Below are positions 23,761-32,813 of a stretch of DNA of 64,000 nt, in pieces. A program made the translations under genes and the position numbers. The stretch is from Actinomycetota bacterium. Lineage in GTDB: Bacteria > Actinomycetota > Acidimicrobiia > Acidimicrobiales > Ilumatobacteraceae. The stretch spans positions 992,001-1,056,000 of the forward strand of contig CP064997.1 in NCBI GenBank assembly GCA_016700055.1. Reading direction: 5' to 3'. Every line of letters begins with the position of its first letter. Within the stretch, counting starts at the first letter, position 1. The notes beneath the pieces are model-generated. The model made no database searches. It worked only from the letters and a program-made list of their open reading frames with translations, and was not told where the DNA came from.

Positions 23761-25851
23761 TCACCGCACGGGCAGCTCCCCGGTGGCGAGCAGCGCGCCG
23801 AACCCGGCTTCGTCGAGCACCGGCACGCCGAGGGCTTCGGCCTTGCCCAGCTTCGACGCGCCGGGATCGGCACCGACCACCACCGCGAAGGTCTTGGCCG
23901 ACACACTGGCGGGGCTCTTGCCGCCGCGGTCCTTGATGGCAGCTTCGGCCTCTTCCCGCGTGAAGCCGTCGAGCGTGCCGGTGACCACCACCGCCTTGCC
24001 GGCGAGCACCTGGGGCTGGCGGCTGACCACCACGTTGCCGAACTGGACACCCGACTCACGCAGCTTGTCGACGAAGGCCCGGTGGGCCGGGTCGGAGTAC
24101 CACCGGGTTATCGATGCGGCGATCACCGCGCCCACGCCGTCGACCGTCGCGAGGTCGGCCTCCGACGCGGTGAGCACGGCGTCGAGGTTGCCGAACGCGC
24201 GCGCCAGCGCCTCTGACGCAGCCGGGCCGAGGTTCTTCACGCCGAGCGCGGTCATGAGCCTCGGCAGCGGGCGATCCTTGGAACCGTCGATCGCCGCGAC
24301 GAGCTTGTCGGCGCTGACCTGGGCGAAGCCGGCGAGCGTGAGCAGGTCTTCGCTGGTGAGCCGGTAGATGTCGGCGGGGTCCTGCACCAAGCCGGCCTCG
24401 CTCAACTGCAACACGGTCTTCTCCCCGAGGCCCTCGATGTCCATCGCCCCCCTGCTCGCGAAGTGCACGATGCGCTGGTCGCGCTGGAACGGGCAGTCGG
24501 GCTCGACACAGCGTGTGTCTGCTTCTCCGGGCGCGCGTACGAGCTCGGTCTGCAGCGGGCAGGGACAGGTGGTCGGGAACTGCCAGGGCGCGGCGAGGTC
24601 GGACCGCAGCGACAGGACCGGCCCGACCACCTCGGGGATCACGTCGCCGGCCTTGCGCACGACGACCGTGTCGCCGGGGCGCACGTCCTTCGCCCGGACC
24701 TGGTCCTCGTTGTGCAGCGTCGCCATGGCGACGGTCGAACCGCCGACGAAGACCGGCTCGAGCACCGCGAACGGCGTCACCCGGCCGGTGCGCCCCACCG
24801 ACACCTGGATGTCCCGCAAGATCGTGGTGCGTTCCTCGGGGGGGAACTTGTAGGCGATCGCCCACCGCGGAGCGCGCGAGGTGAACCCGAGCAGCTCGCG
24901 CTGGGCGAGGTCGTCGACCTTCACCACCACACCGTCGATCTCGTATTGCAGGTCGTGGCGCCGCTCCTGCCAGTGCAGGCAGTGGGCCGCCACGTCGGCG
25001 AGCGAGTCGAACAATCGGGTCTCCGGGCTGACCGGCAACCCGAGCCGGGAGAGCAGCTCGAGGGTGTGGTGGTGGCTCGTGAAGGCCGGGCCGCCGACGA
25101 CCTCGCCGAGCTGGTACGCGAAGAACGCGAGGCCGCGGCCGGCGGTGACGGCTGGATCCTTCTGGCGCAGGCTGCCCGCGCCGGCGTTGCGCGGGTTGAC
25201 CGGTACCGGCTCGGGTTTGCGGCCCGCGGCGATTCGTTCGACGTTCTCGGCCTCCTTCGCCGCCTTCAGCCGCTCGAAGGCGGCGACGGGCATGTACACC
25301 TCGCCGCGCACCTCGAGCACCTCGGGCACGTCGAGCGCGTCGAGCGCGTCGGGCGCGAGGCGGTGGGGCAGCCCGGCGATGGTGGCCACGTTCGCGGTGA
25401 CGTCTTCTCCGACACGCCCGTCGCCGCGGGTCGCCGCCTGCACGAAGCGGCCGTGCTCGTAGCGCACGCTCACCGCCAGCCCGTCGATCTTCAGCTCACA
25501 CACGTAGCGCGGTGTGACCGCCGCGTCGCCCTGGCCATGCAGCCCGCGGAGCACCCGCTCGCCCCAAGCCGTCAGCTCGTCACCGCTCATCGCGTTGTCG
25601 AGGCTCGTCATCGGGACCCGGTGCGTGACGGCGGCGAACGTGGTGGCCCCGGTCGCCGTGCCGACCTTCGACGTCGGCGAGGCGACGGCCAGCTCGGGGT
25701 GCGCGGCCTCGATCGAGCGCAGCTCATGCACGAGCGCGTCGTACTCGGCGTCGGCGACCTCGGGAGCGTCGTCCAGGTAGTAGCGCTCGTTGTGGTAGCC
25801 GATCAGCTCCCGCAGCTCGGCCGCACGAGAGCCAGGGTCGCGAGCTGTCAC
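23761..25851 (-). CDS. ligA: NAD-dependent DNA ligase
   Basis: Essential replicative ligase, 696 aa. Adenylation motif CELKIDGLAVS with the nucleotidyl Lys, NPRNAGAGSLRQ, EIDGVVVKVD and GRTGRVTPFAVLEPV are intact, followed by OB fold, zinc finger, HhH region and a C-terminal BRCT domain (GKAVVVTGTLDGFTREEAEA). The zinc finger has CPCP...C....C, CxC rather than the usual CPxC spacing at its first pair. GTG 25851 is supported by TAACGT seven bases upstream; the open frame continuing to 26568 crosses the neighbouring gene and is not used. Confidence 0.95.
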   Translation of the reverse strand: MTARDPGSRAAELRELIGYHNERYYLDDAPEVADAEYDALVHELRSIEAAHPELAVASPTSKVGTATGATTFAAVTHRVPMTSLDNAMSGDELTAWGERVLRGLHGQGDAAVTPRYVCELKIDGLAVSVRYEHGRFVQAATRGDGRVGEDVTANVATIAGLPHRLAPDALDALDVPEVLEVRGEVYMPVAAFERLKAAKEAENVERIAAGRKPEPVPVNPRNAGAGSLRQKDPAVTAGRGLAFFAYQLGEVVGGPAFTSHHHTLELLSRLGLPVSPETRLFDSLADVAAHCLHWQERRHDLQYEIDGVVVKVDDLAQRELLGFTSRAPRWAIAYKFPPEERTTILRDIQVSVGRTGRVTPFAVLEPVFVGGSTVAMATLHNEDQVRAKDVRPGDTVVVRKAGDVIPEVVGPVLSLRSDLAAPWQFPTTCPCPLQTELVRAPGEADTRCVEPDCPFQRDQRIVHFASRGAMDIEGLGEKTVLQLSEAGLVQDPADIYRLTSEDLLTLAGFAQVSADKLVAAIDGSKDRPLPRLMTALGVKNLGPAASEALARAFGNLDAVLTASEADLATVDGVGAVIAASITRWYSDPAHRAFVDKLRESGVQFGNVVVSRQPQVLAGKAVVVTGTLDGFTREEAEAAIKDRGGKSPASVSAKTFAVVVGADPGASKLGKAEALGVPVLDEAGFGALLATGELPVR

Positions 25852-25892
25852 CCGGTCGACGTTACCCAAGGGCTGCGCGCCAGCGCCGCGGT

Positions 25893-26900
25893 TCAAGCTC
25901 CGAGGTTCAAGCGGGTGGCCAGCGCCTGCGTGCGTACGCGGTAGGCGACGATGCCGACCTGCTCGAACACCCCCGCGGCGACCTGCTCGGCGTGCATCCC
26001 GAGCCCGCACAAGGGGGTGATCAGGCTCTGTTGGCGCAGGCGGGCTGCGTCGCAACCACGCTGGACGAGCTGACACCACAGTGCGCTGAGCTTTCGCCAC
26101 GGGCGGTCGCAGGACCGGCTGAGCGGGCCGTCCGTCGGGATCACCCCCCACGCGATGATCCCGCCCCGCTCGAGGAAGCCGGAGAGGTAGCCGGCGACGT
26201 CGGCGAGCGAGGGACTCATCGGCAACGAGAGCACTGACGGACCGCTCGCGAGCACCGAGGCCCAGTCGGCGTCGGCGCAGCAGTGCACGCCGGCCAGCGC
26301 GTAGTTCTCGACCGCGGCGAGCGCCCCGGAGATGATGTCGATCGTCACGTCGGGCGGCAGCGGGAAGCTCGGCGACATCATCTCGCCGATGGACGGCTCG
26401 TCGACGACCACCACCTGCGGCGCGGCGGGGAGCGCGGAGGTGACCTCGGCGTGCAGCGCTTGCACCCGGGAGCGCACGGCGCGCACGGCGACGTCGAAGG
26501 CGGTCGAGGCCGGAACTCCGGCCCTCATCAGGGCGAGGCCGAGCGTGACCGGTCCGGTGAGCTGCCACTTGACGGGCGCGGTGCGCCCGGCGGCGAGGGC
26601 GAGGAACGCCCTGAACCCTCCGAACGCGTCGTGGCCGATATCGGTGGCTACCGGGGCGAGCGGGTCGATGCGGTCGAGGTCGACGGTGAAGCTGCCGTAT
26701 GGGCCGAGCCCGACGCCGCGGATGCCGACCACCGCCTGGGCGATCATGCCCTCGGCGGGAGAACGGCGGGGCAGGCTGGGGATCGCCGGCAGCTCTGGGG
26801 TGTAGCGCAGCGAGAACGCAGCTGCGGCCTCGGCGTCGCGGTGGGGCAGGCTGCCGACACCGGTCGCCGTACCTCCGATCGCCAGAGCCCCTACCTTCAC
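25893..26900 (-). CDS. MetE C-terminal-like methyltransferase barrel protein
   Basis: About 335 aa, the size of only the catalytic half of cobalamin-independent methionine synthase. It begins with ATGVGSLPHRDAEAAAAF, typical of this stand-alone group, and keeps likely zinc ligands: His and Cys in GVHCCADADWA and Cys in TPLCGLGM. VVVDEPSIGEM matches the substrate-side Glu region. Methyl donor and acceptor are unknown; it may be a corrinoid- or methylcobalamin-type enzyme rather than full MetE. GTG 26900 follows GAAAAGG and the conserved sequence starts just after; a GTG at 26981 is an alternative. A TAACGT around 26958 could be its promoter. Confidence 0.72.
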   Translation of the reverse strand: MKVGALAIGGTATGVGSLPHRDAEAAAAFSLRYTPELPAIPSLPRRSPAEGMIAQAVVGIRGVGLGPYGSFTVDLDRIDPLAPVATDIGHDAFGGFRAFLALAAGRTAPVKWQLTGPVTLGLALMRAGVPASTAFDVAVRAVRSRVQALHAEVTSALPAAPQVVVVDEPSIGEMMSPSFPLPPDVTIDIISGALAAVENYALAGVHCCADADWASVLASGPSVLSLPMSPSLADVAGYLSGFLERGGIIAWGVIPTDGPLSRSCDRPWRKLSALWCQLVQRGCDAARLRQQSLITPLCGLGMHAEQVAAGVFEQVGIVAYRVRTQALATRLNLGA

Positions 26901-26999
26901 CGCCTTTTCACCCTTTCCGTCGATGCCGTCACCCCGCGTGCGCTTTCCCCCAGACGTTAGGTTGGTCGAGACCTCGGCCACCGGACAAACCCTGCTCTG

Positions 27000-27920
27000 G
27001 TGAGTCGTGAGGCCAACACCGTGCGCGTACAGACCAGATCACAACCGACGACCCCACCGGGCGACCAGTCGAGCCTCGCCCGAGCACTCGTCGCCGCCCT
27101 GCGCCTCGCTTGGTTCGCGCTGCTCGGAGGGCTGGCGGTGCTCGGCGACGTGCTCGCCGACCACTCCCGCCCGGTGCAGGTGGTGGCGACCGTGATGCTG
27201 TGGCTCGGGTGGTCGCTGACCCTCCTCGCACTGCTCGTGCCGAGCACCGTCACCCTCACCGCCGCCCGTCTCGCGGTGCCGGTGTCGGTGGTGGTCTACG
27301 CCTGGGCGACCGTAGAGGGCGCGGGCGCCCTCGCCGCGGTGCTGGCCGCGGTCGGTCTGCTCGCCAGCGTGCTCGTGCTCTCGGCAGAGGTCGGCGAGGT
27401 GTTCGTCCAGGCGTCTGCCTACGGCGAGGAGCGAAGGCTCCCCCTGCGCGCGCCGGGGCCGATGCTGCCGGTCGTTGCGATCGCCTGGGCGCTGCTCGTG
27501 GCCGCGGTCGTCGCCGGGCCGCTGCTGCTCGCGGCGCGGGCCTACGTCGCTGGCGCGCTCGTGAGCGTCGCGGCGGTGGTGCTCGTGGCGGTTCTCTCCC
27601 GCAGGTTCCACCAACTGAGCCGGCGTTGGCTGGTGGTCGTACCGGCCGGGCTCGTGGTGCACGACCACACCGTGCTCGCGGAGACGGCGATGTTCCCGCG
27701 CGCGGAGGTGCGGGGTTGCGCGCTCGCCTTGGCCGACACCGAGGCGGCAGACCTCACCGGTGGTGCACTCGGCCATGCACTCGAGCTGTCGCTCGCCGAA
27801 GCGGCCACCGTCGTCCTCGCCCGGACTCCGTCGCACCCCGGCGGCCGCGCGCTGCACGCGCGGGCGGTGCTCCTCGCGCCGAGCCGACCGGGGCGCGCCA
27901 TCGCCATCGTGAACCGCTGA
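27000..27920 (+). CDS. Hypothetical six-helix membrane protein
   Basis: 306 aa without a recognisable family. About six hydrophobic segments fill residues 30-200 (such as VVATVMLWLGWSLTLLALLV and VVAIAWALLVAAVVAGPLLL), followed by a cytosolic C-terminal domain of about 110 residues (RRFHQLSRRWLVVVPAGLVV onward) that resembles the PH-like tail of several actinobacterial membrane proteins only in general form. GTG 27000 or GTG 27021 could be the start. It is convergent with mnmA (7 nt between stops). No function is proposed. Confidence 0.6.
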   Translation: MSREANTVRVQTRSQPTTPPGDQSSLARALVAALRLAWFALLGGLAVLGDVLADHSRPVQVVATVMLWLGWSLTLLALLVPSTVTLTAARLAVPVSVVVYAWATVEGAGALAAVLAAVGLLASVLVLSAEVGEVFVQASAYGEERRLPLRAPGPMLPVVAIAWALLVAAVVAGPLLLAARAYVAGALVSVAAVVLVAVLSRRFHQLSRRWLVVVPAGLVVHDHTVLAETAMFPRAEVRGCALALADTEAADLTGGALGHALELSLAEAATVVLARTPSHPGGRALHARAVLLAPSRPGRAIAIVNR

Positions 27921-27927
27921 CTCGCCG

Positions 27928-28989
27928 TCAGCTCGCGATGCCGCCGCCCAGCACCCAGGTGTCGGTGAGGTCGTACAGCACGACGCTCTGCCCAGGCGCC
28001 ACCCTGCGCGCCGGACGCTCGAGCCGTAGCGTGGCCGTACCCGCCGCGCCGGGCTCGACGCAGGCTTGATGCGCCTCGCCGTGGGCGCTCGTCTGCACGA
28101 GCACCGCACCCGTGGCCGGTTCGTCCACCCAGGTCGTCTGCTCGAGGCGGATCTCGGACCGGGCCAGCTCGGCCGCGCTGCCGACGACGACACGCGCGGC
28201 AGCGACGTCGACGTCGACGACGAAACGGGGATCACCCCCACCCGCCAGGCCGAGTCCGCGGCGCTGGCCGACCGTGACCAGCTCGACCGCGTCGACGCTG
28301 CCCACGTCGGCGCCCGTCGCGTCGACGACGGTGCCCGCGCGGAGCGGGATCCGCCGCCGCAGGAACTCACGGCGACCACCGGCTGCGGCCGACACGAAGC
28401 AGACGTCCTGGCTGTCGGCCTTGGCCGCGGTGCGCAGCCCGGCCTGCGCGGCGACGGCGCGCACCTCGTCCTTGCGCAGCGCACCGATCGGCAACCACAA
28501 CCGGCGCAGCTCGGTGGAGTCGAGCATGTGCACGACGTAGCTCTGGTCCTTCGACCGGTCTGCGCCGCGGGCCAGCCCCAGGGTGTGGGGCGGCGTCCCG
28601 CGACGGTGCTCGACCCGGGCGTGGTGGCCGGTCGCGACGAGGTCGAAGCCGAGCAACGCCGCGCGATCGAACAGCCGGGTGAACTTCAGGTGCCGGTTGC
28701 ACTCGATGCAGGGGTTCGGTGTGCGGCCTGCGGAGTGCGCGGCGACGTAGGGACCGACGACGTGGCGGTCGAAGTCGTCGGAGAAGTTGAACACGAGGTG
28801 GTCGATGCCGATCTGCTGCGCCACCCGCCGCGCGTCGTCGACGTCGGCCACGCTGCAGCACCCCGTGTCGCTGTCACCACCCCAGAGCCTCATCGTGACA
28901 CCGACCACGTGGTGGCCGGCGCGCCGCGCGAGCAGGGCGGCGACGGAGGAGTCGACGCCACCCGACATCGCCACCAGCACCCGCGCCAT
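27928..28989 (-). CDS. mnmA: tRNA-specific 2-thiouridylase
   Basis: Thiolates U34 of Lys, Glu and Gln tRNAs using ATP and a persulfide sulfur. 353 aa. PP-loop SGGVDSS at the N-terminus, the two catalytic Cys in NPCIECN and SQDVCFV, and the C-terminal beta-barrel domain are present. The ATG at 28989 follows directly on the TAG stop of the cysteine desulfurase gene (TAGATG, no spacer), so translation is coupled to its sulfur donor. No TusA-E genes are present, which suggests direct sulfur transfer from the desulfurase. Confidence 0.94.
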   Translation of the reverse strand: MARVLVAMSGGVDSSVAALLARRAGHHVVGVTMRLWGGDSDTGCCSVADVDDARRVAQQIGIDHLVFNFSDDFDRHVVGPYVAAHSAGRTPNPCIECNRHLKFTRLFDRAALLGFDLVATGHHARVEHRRGTPPHTLGLARGADRSKDQSYVVHMLDSTELRRLWLPIGALRKDEVRAVAAQAGLRTAAKADSQDVCFVSAAAGGRREFLRRRIPLRAGTVVDATGADVGSVDAVELVTVGQRRGLGLAGGGDPRFVVDVDVAAARVVVGSAAELARSEIRLEQTTWVDEPATGAVLVQTSAHGEAHQACVEPGAAGTATLRLERPARRVAPGQSVVLYDLTDTWVLGGGIAS

Positions 28990-30174
28990 CTACGTGCCCG
29001 CCGTCTGGGAACGGGCCGGACGTGTTCGGCCCATGGCCTGGCGCAGACGTGAGACAGCGGAGGTGACGACCTCGATCGCGCGGTCGACGTCGGCCGCGGT
29101 GGTGGTGCGCCCGAGCGTCATCCGCAGAGCACCGAGCGCCGTGTCCCGCGGCACCCCCATGGCCGCGAGCACGTGCGAGGGCTCCATCGCCCCGCTCGCA
29201 CAGGCGGACGCCGCTGACGCGCACAACCCCTCTTCGTCGAGGAGGTAGAGCAGGGCTTCGTTCTCGACGCCCTCGATGCAGACGTGTGCCGAGCCGGCCA
29301 CCTTCGCGGACCGCGGCACGGTCTCGATTACACCGAGGTCGGCGCCGACCAGCGCGTCGACGAGCCGGTCGCGAAGGGCACCGAGGCGGGCCACCTCTGC
29401 CGCGCGTTCGGCGCAGGCGTTGCCGAGCGCGGTCGCCGCACCGACGATGCCGGCGACGTTGTGGGTGCCGCTACGGCGGTCGCGCTCTTGGCCGCCGCCG
29501 CGCAGCAGCGGCTCCAGCGTGACGCCGTCGCGCACGGCCAGCACGCCGACCCCCTTCGGCCCGCCGAACTTGTGGGCGCTGAGCGAGAGCAGGTCGACGT
29601 GCGACCACAGCTCGGGTAGCGCCAGCCAGTTCGCGGCCTGCACCGCGTCGGTGTGGAACACCGCGTCCGGGGCGAGCGAGCGCACCAGCCGTGCCACCGC
29701 GCCGAGGTCGGTGATCGAGCCGACCTCGTTGTTGACCGCCATGACGGACACCACCCGCACCACCGCGTCGTCGGTAGTTGCGCGGGCGAGCGCGTCGGCG
29801 AGCGCGTCGAGGTCGACGCAGCCCTTCCCGTCGACGCCGACGACGGTTCCCTGCGCGGCCTCGACGCAGTGCAGCACCGCATGGTGTTCGGCGGCGGGAC
29901 ACACAGCCCTGCCTCCCCCGGTAGCTGCGAGCACGCCGGTGATCGCCGCGTTGTCGCTCTCGGTGCCGCACCCGGTGAAGACGACCTCGCCGGAACGGCA
30001 GCCGATCTCGGCGGCCACGGCGTCCCGTGCTTCGTCGACCGCCAGCCGAGCGGCGCGCGCGAGGCGGTGTGATCCGGAGGGGTTCGCGTACGAGTCGGCG
30101 AAGTAGGGCGCCATCGCCGCGACGGCCTCGGGGTGCATCGGCGTCGTGGCCGCGTGGTCGAGGTACACGAGCAC
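28990..30174 (-). CDS. Cysteine desulfurase (IscS/NifS family)
   Basis: PLP enzyme that takes sulfur from cysteine as a persulfide, 394 aa. Starts with VYLDHAATTPMHPEAVAAM, contains the PLP Lys in LSAHKFGGPKGVG (about residue 202) and the mobile-loop Cys in CASAASACASGAMEPSH. GTG 30174 is supported by TAGCTT seven bases upstream, a leaderless signature; an in-frame extension far upstream covers galT and the methyltransferase on the other strand and is not real. Direct stop-start contact with mnmA argues that tRNA thiolation is at least one job; it may also feed Fe-S assembly. Confidence 0.92.
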   Translation of the reverse strand: MLVYLDHAATTPMHPEAVAAMAPYFADSYANPSGSHRLARAARLAVDEARDAVAAEIGCRSGEVVFTGCGTESDNAAITGVLAATGGGRAVCPAAEHHAVLHCVEAAQGTVVGVDGKGCVDLDALADALARATTDDAVVRVVSVMAVNNEVGSITDLGAVARLVRSLAPDAVFHTDAVQAANWLALPELWSHVDLLSLSAHKFGGPKGVGVLAVRDGVTLEPLLRGGGQERDRRSGTHNVAGIVGAATALGNACAERAAEVARLGALRDRLVDALVGADLGVIETVPRSAKVAGSAHVCIEGVENEALLYLLDEEGLCASAASACASGAMEPSHVLAAMGVPRDTALGALRMTLGRTTTAADVDRAIEVVTSAVSRLRQAMGRTRPARSQTAGT

Positions 30175-30237
30175 CCCGTCCAAGCTACCGGTGCGCGTCG
30201 CGGCCGCTCGGGGCTCGGTGCGTGCTGGAATCGTCGG

Positions 30238-31020
30238 GTGGACGGCTACGACGACACCACCTACGGGAAGGCCTTCGCCGACGTGTACGACGAGTGGTAC
30301 CCCGACGACGTCGGCGCCGGGGACGTCGCCACCGCGGTCACCGCCCTCGTCCGCCTCGCCGGCTCCGCGCCCGCGGGGCCGTTGCTGGAGCTCGGCGTGG
30401 GCACCGGCCGCCTCGCGCTGCCCCTCGCCGCCGCCGGGCTCGAGGTGCACGGGGTGGACGTGAGCCCCGAGATGCTCGCCCGCCTGCGTGCCAAGCCGGG
30501 AGCGCAACGGGTGACGCTCACTTGCGCCGACATGGTCGAGGGGCTGCCCGACGCGCCCTACGCGGTCGTGCTGGCCGCGTACAACACGCTCTTCGGCCTC
30601 CGCTCGCTGGAGCGGATGGAGGCTTGCTTCGCGGCCGTCGCTTCCCGCCTCACCGGCGAAGGCAGGTTCGTCGTCGAGGTCTTCGTCCCCGACCCGGACC
30701 GCCCCGCCCAGTCCACCGTCGGCGTGCGCTCGATCGCCGCCGACCGGGTCGTGCTGTCCGTCGACGTCCACGATCCGGCGTCGCAGCGCGCCGAGGGGCA
30801 GTTCGTCGAGCTCACCGCTGACGGGCGGGTGCGACTGCGACCGTGGAGCATCGTCTACGCCACACCCGCCCAGCTCGACGTGATGGCAGTCGCCGCCGGG
30901 ATGGTGCTGGAGTCGCGGTGGGGATCCTTCGCCGGCGACCCGTTCGACGAGCGCAGCGAACGTCACATCTCGGTGTACCGGCTCGATCGCACCCTCGGCG
31001 ACCGCGCGGTCGTATCCTGA
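30238..31020 (+). CDS. Class I SAM-dependent methyltransferase
   Basis: 260-aa Rossmann-type methyltransferase of the Methyltransf_25/11 kind. SAM motif I is LLELGVGTGRLALPLA, motif II VHGVDVSPEMLARL, then CADMVEGLPDAPYAVVLAAYN. The acceptor is unknown; the C-terminal half (SERHISVYRL at the end) does not point to a named enzyme. The GTG start lies 63 nt divergent from the desulfurase start. The next gene, galT, starts six bases after the stop but has its own -10 overlapping the 3' end here. Confidence 0.8.
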   Translation: MDGYDDTTYGKAFADVYDEWYPDDVGAGDVATAVTALVRLAGSAPAGPLLELGVGTGRLALPLAAAGLEVHGVDVSPEMLARLRAKPGAQRVTLTCADMVEGLPDAPYAVVLAAYNTLFGLRSLERMEACFAAVASRLTGEGRFVVEVFVPDPDRPAQSTVGVRSIAADRVVLSVDVHDPASQRAEGQFVELTADGRVRLRPWSIVYATPAQLDVMAVAAGMVLESRWGSFAGDPFDERSERHISVYRLDRTLGDRAVVS

Positions 31021-31026
31021 GGCGAC

Positions 31027-32010
31027 GTGAGCCAGCTCCGCTTGAACCCGATGACCGGCAGGTGGGTGACCATCGTCGCCGAGCGGGCCCACCGACCGAC
31101 GGACTTCGCGCCGCGCACCGTGCAGGTAGAAGCCGATCTCGGGCGTCCCTGCCCGCTCTGCCCCGGCAACGAAGAGGCCACGCTTCCGGCACTCGAGACC
31201 ATCGACGAGGCCGGGGCGTGGGTCATGCGGGTGATCCCGAACCTGTACCCGGCCTTCGACGGTGACGAGCGCCTGGCGGTGCGCAACCTCGGGCCGGTGC
31301 ACGTCATGGCCGAGGCGAGCGGGATCCACGAGGTGTTCGTGCTCGGTCCCCGCCACGACCAGAGCGTCGGCGAGTTCTCCGACGAGCAGGTGGCCACGGT
31401 GATGCAGGCCCTGAAGCGGCGCCTGACCGAGCACTCCCGCACACCGAACATCCGCTACACGCAGGCGATCGTCAACCACGGCCGTGAGGCCGGGGCGTCG
31501 CTGGCGCACCCCCACGGGCAGCTGCTCGGGCTGCCGTTCGTGCCCGGGGAGATCGTCGACGAGGAACGCGCCTTCGCCCGCTTCGAAGGCGGCTGCATCC
31601 TCTGCACCACGATCGAGGCCGAACTCGCGAGTGGCGAGCGGGTGGTCTTCGCCACCGACGACGCCATCGCCATCTGCCCCTTCTGGAGCGGCTCGCCCTA
31701 CGAGTTGTTGCTCATCCCCCGCGAGCACCACCTGCATCTGCCCGACTCCTCCGACGAGACGCTGGCCGGAGTCGGACGGGCGATCCGCGACTCGGTGAGC
31801 CACCTGCGTGAGGTGCTCGGCGACGTCTCGTACAACCTCGTGTTCCACACCGCGCCCCACCACCACGAGGGCCAGTACCACTGGCATGTGCACCTGTGGC
31901 CCAAGCTCGTCACCACCGCCGGGTTCGAGCAGGGCACGGGCGTGCTGTTGAACATCGTCCCGCCCGAGGACGCCGCCGCCGAGCTGCGTCGCGTCAGCAT
32001 CCACACCTGA
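31027..32010 (+). CDS. galT: Galactose-1-phosphate uridylyltransferase
   Basis: HIT-superfamily nucleotidyltransferase of the Leloir pathway, 327 aa. Catalytic HPHGQ in SLAHPHGQLLGLPFV, C-terminal zinc/His cluster in FHTAPHHHEGQYHWHVHLWP, and N-terminal zinc-binding CPLCPGNE. Related ADP-sugar or plant GalT-like phosphorylases share these motifs, so the nucleotide sugar is not certain. The GTG is preceded by TATCCT (31013-31018) eight bases upstream. No galK or galE next to it; the closest sugar genes are the glycogen cluster 1.5 kb on. Confidence 0.85.
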   Translation: MSQLRLNPMTGRWVTIVAERAHRPTDFAPRTVQVEADLGRPCPLCPGNEEATLPALETIDEAGAWVMRVIPNLYPAFDGDERLAVRNLGPVHVMAEASGIHEVFVLGPRHDQSVGEFSDEQVATVMQALKRRLTEHSRTPNIRYTQAIVNHGREAGASLAHPHGQLLGLPFVPGEIVDEERAFARFEGGCILCTTIEAELASGERVVFATDDAIAICPFWSGSPYELLLIPREHHLHLPDSSDETLAGVGRAIRDSVSHLREVLGDVSYNLVFHTAPHHHEGQYHWHVHLWPKLVTTAGFEQGTGVLLNIVPPEDAAAELRRVSIHT

Positions 32011-32018
32011 AGCGCCCG

Positions 32019-32486
32019 GTGGCCGACCCGCGCGGTCACGACATCGCGGTCGGCATCGACCTGCCCGCCTCACCGGAGCGGGTGTGGGCGATCCTGGAGC
32101 CGATCGAGGACCACGTCCGCTGGATGGCCGACGCCGAGTCGATCCGCTTCGAGGGGCCCGATACCCGTGGGGTCGGCACGCGCTTCGTGTGCGACACGAA
32201 GTTCGGCCCGATCCGGCTCACCGACCGGATGGAGATCACCGTGTGGGACCCTCCGCACACCATGGGCGTGCGTCACACCGGGGTGGTCACCGGCTCGGGA
32301 AGGTTCGAGCTCGAACCGATCGATGCGGGCGCCCGCACTCGGTTCACCTGGAGCGAGCAGCTGCGCTTGCCCTGGTACCTCGGCGGCCGTCTCGGCGAGG
32401 TCTTGGGCGGCAGGTTCGTGATTCGACGGGTCTGGCAGCTCAACCTGCGCCGGCTGCACGACATCGTCGAAGCCGCCACCGCCTGA
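32019..32486 (+). CDS. SRPBCC-family protein
   Basis: 155-aa START/SRPBCC fold: IDLPASPERVWAILEPIEDH at the N-terminus, then a beta-rich middle (FGPIRLTDRMEITVWDPPHT) and C-terminal helix RVWQLNLRRLHDIVEAA. Such proteins bind hydrophobic ligands or act as cyclases or dehydratases; nothing specific can be said. GTG 32019 is eight bases after the galT stop, so it is probably co-transcribed. Convergent with azlD. Confidence 0.75.
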   Translation: MADPRGHDIAVGIDLPASPERVWAILEPIEDHVRWMADAESIRFEGPDTRGVGTRFVCDTKFGPIRLTDRMEITVWDPPHTMGVRHTGVVTGSGRFELEPIDAGARTRFTWSEQLRLPWYLGGRLGEVLGGRFVIRRVWQLNLRRLHDIVEAATA

Positions 32487-32507
32487 GCGCTGGCCGGCGC
32501 CCGAGGC

Positions 32508-32813
32508 TCAACCGGACAGGGCTCTGACGCCGGCCGTCACCGCCGCGGCGAGTGCGATCACGACGACGAGCGGCGCGCGGCGCCACGCGGCGATCACCGC
32601 CACGCCGACACCTGCGGCCCGGGCGTCGAGCACCAGCGATTGCCCGGACGAGAACGTGTCCTTGACGACGAGGGCGGCGAGCATCGCCGCGGGGATGAGT
32701 GCCAAGCAGCGCATCATCGGTGCCGGCATCGTGCGCCCGCCGAGCACCACCATCCCGAGCACCTTCCACCCGTAGGCGCCGGCGGCCAGGGCGAGCACCA
32801 ACGTCCACGTCAT
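32508..32813 (-). CDS. azlD: AzlD-type branched-chain amino acid exporter subunit
   Basis: 101-aa small membrane subunit of an AzlCD (BrnFE) exporter. Four hydrophobic segments; LRCLALIPAAMLAALVVKDTF-like wording (MRCLALIPAAMLAALVV) is typical. The start overlaps the AzlC stop by ATGA (32810-32813). Exported substrate probably branched-chain amino acids, by family. Confidence 0.85.
   Translation of the reverse strand: MTWTLVLALAAGAYGWKVLGMVVLGGRTMPAPMMRCLALIPAAMLAALVVKDTFSSGQSLVLDARAAGVGVAVIAAWRRAPLVVVIALAAAVTAGVRALSG

Noticed and set aside
28990..32073. Cysteine desulfurase frame extended to 1027 codons
   Set aside because: The extension is antisense to the methyltransferase and galT. The conserved N-terminus and the -10 box place the start at 30174.
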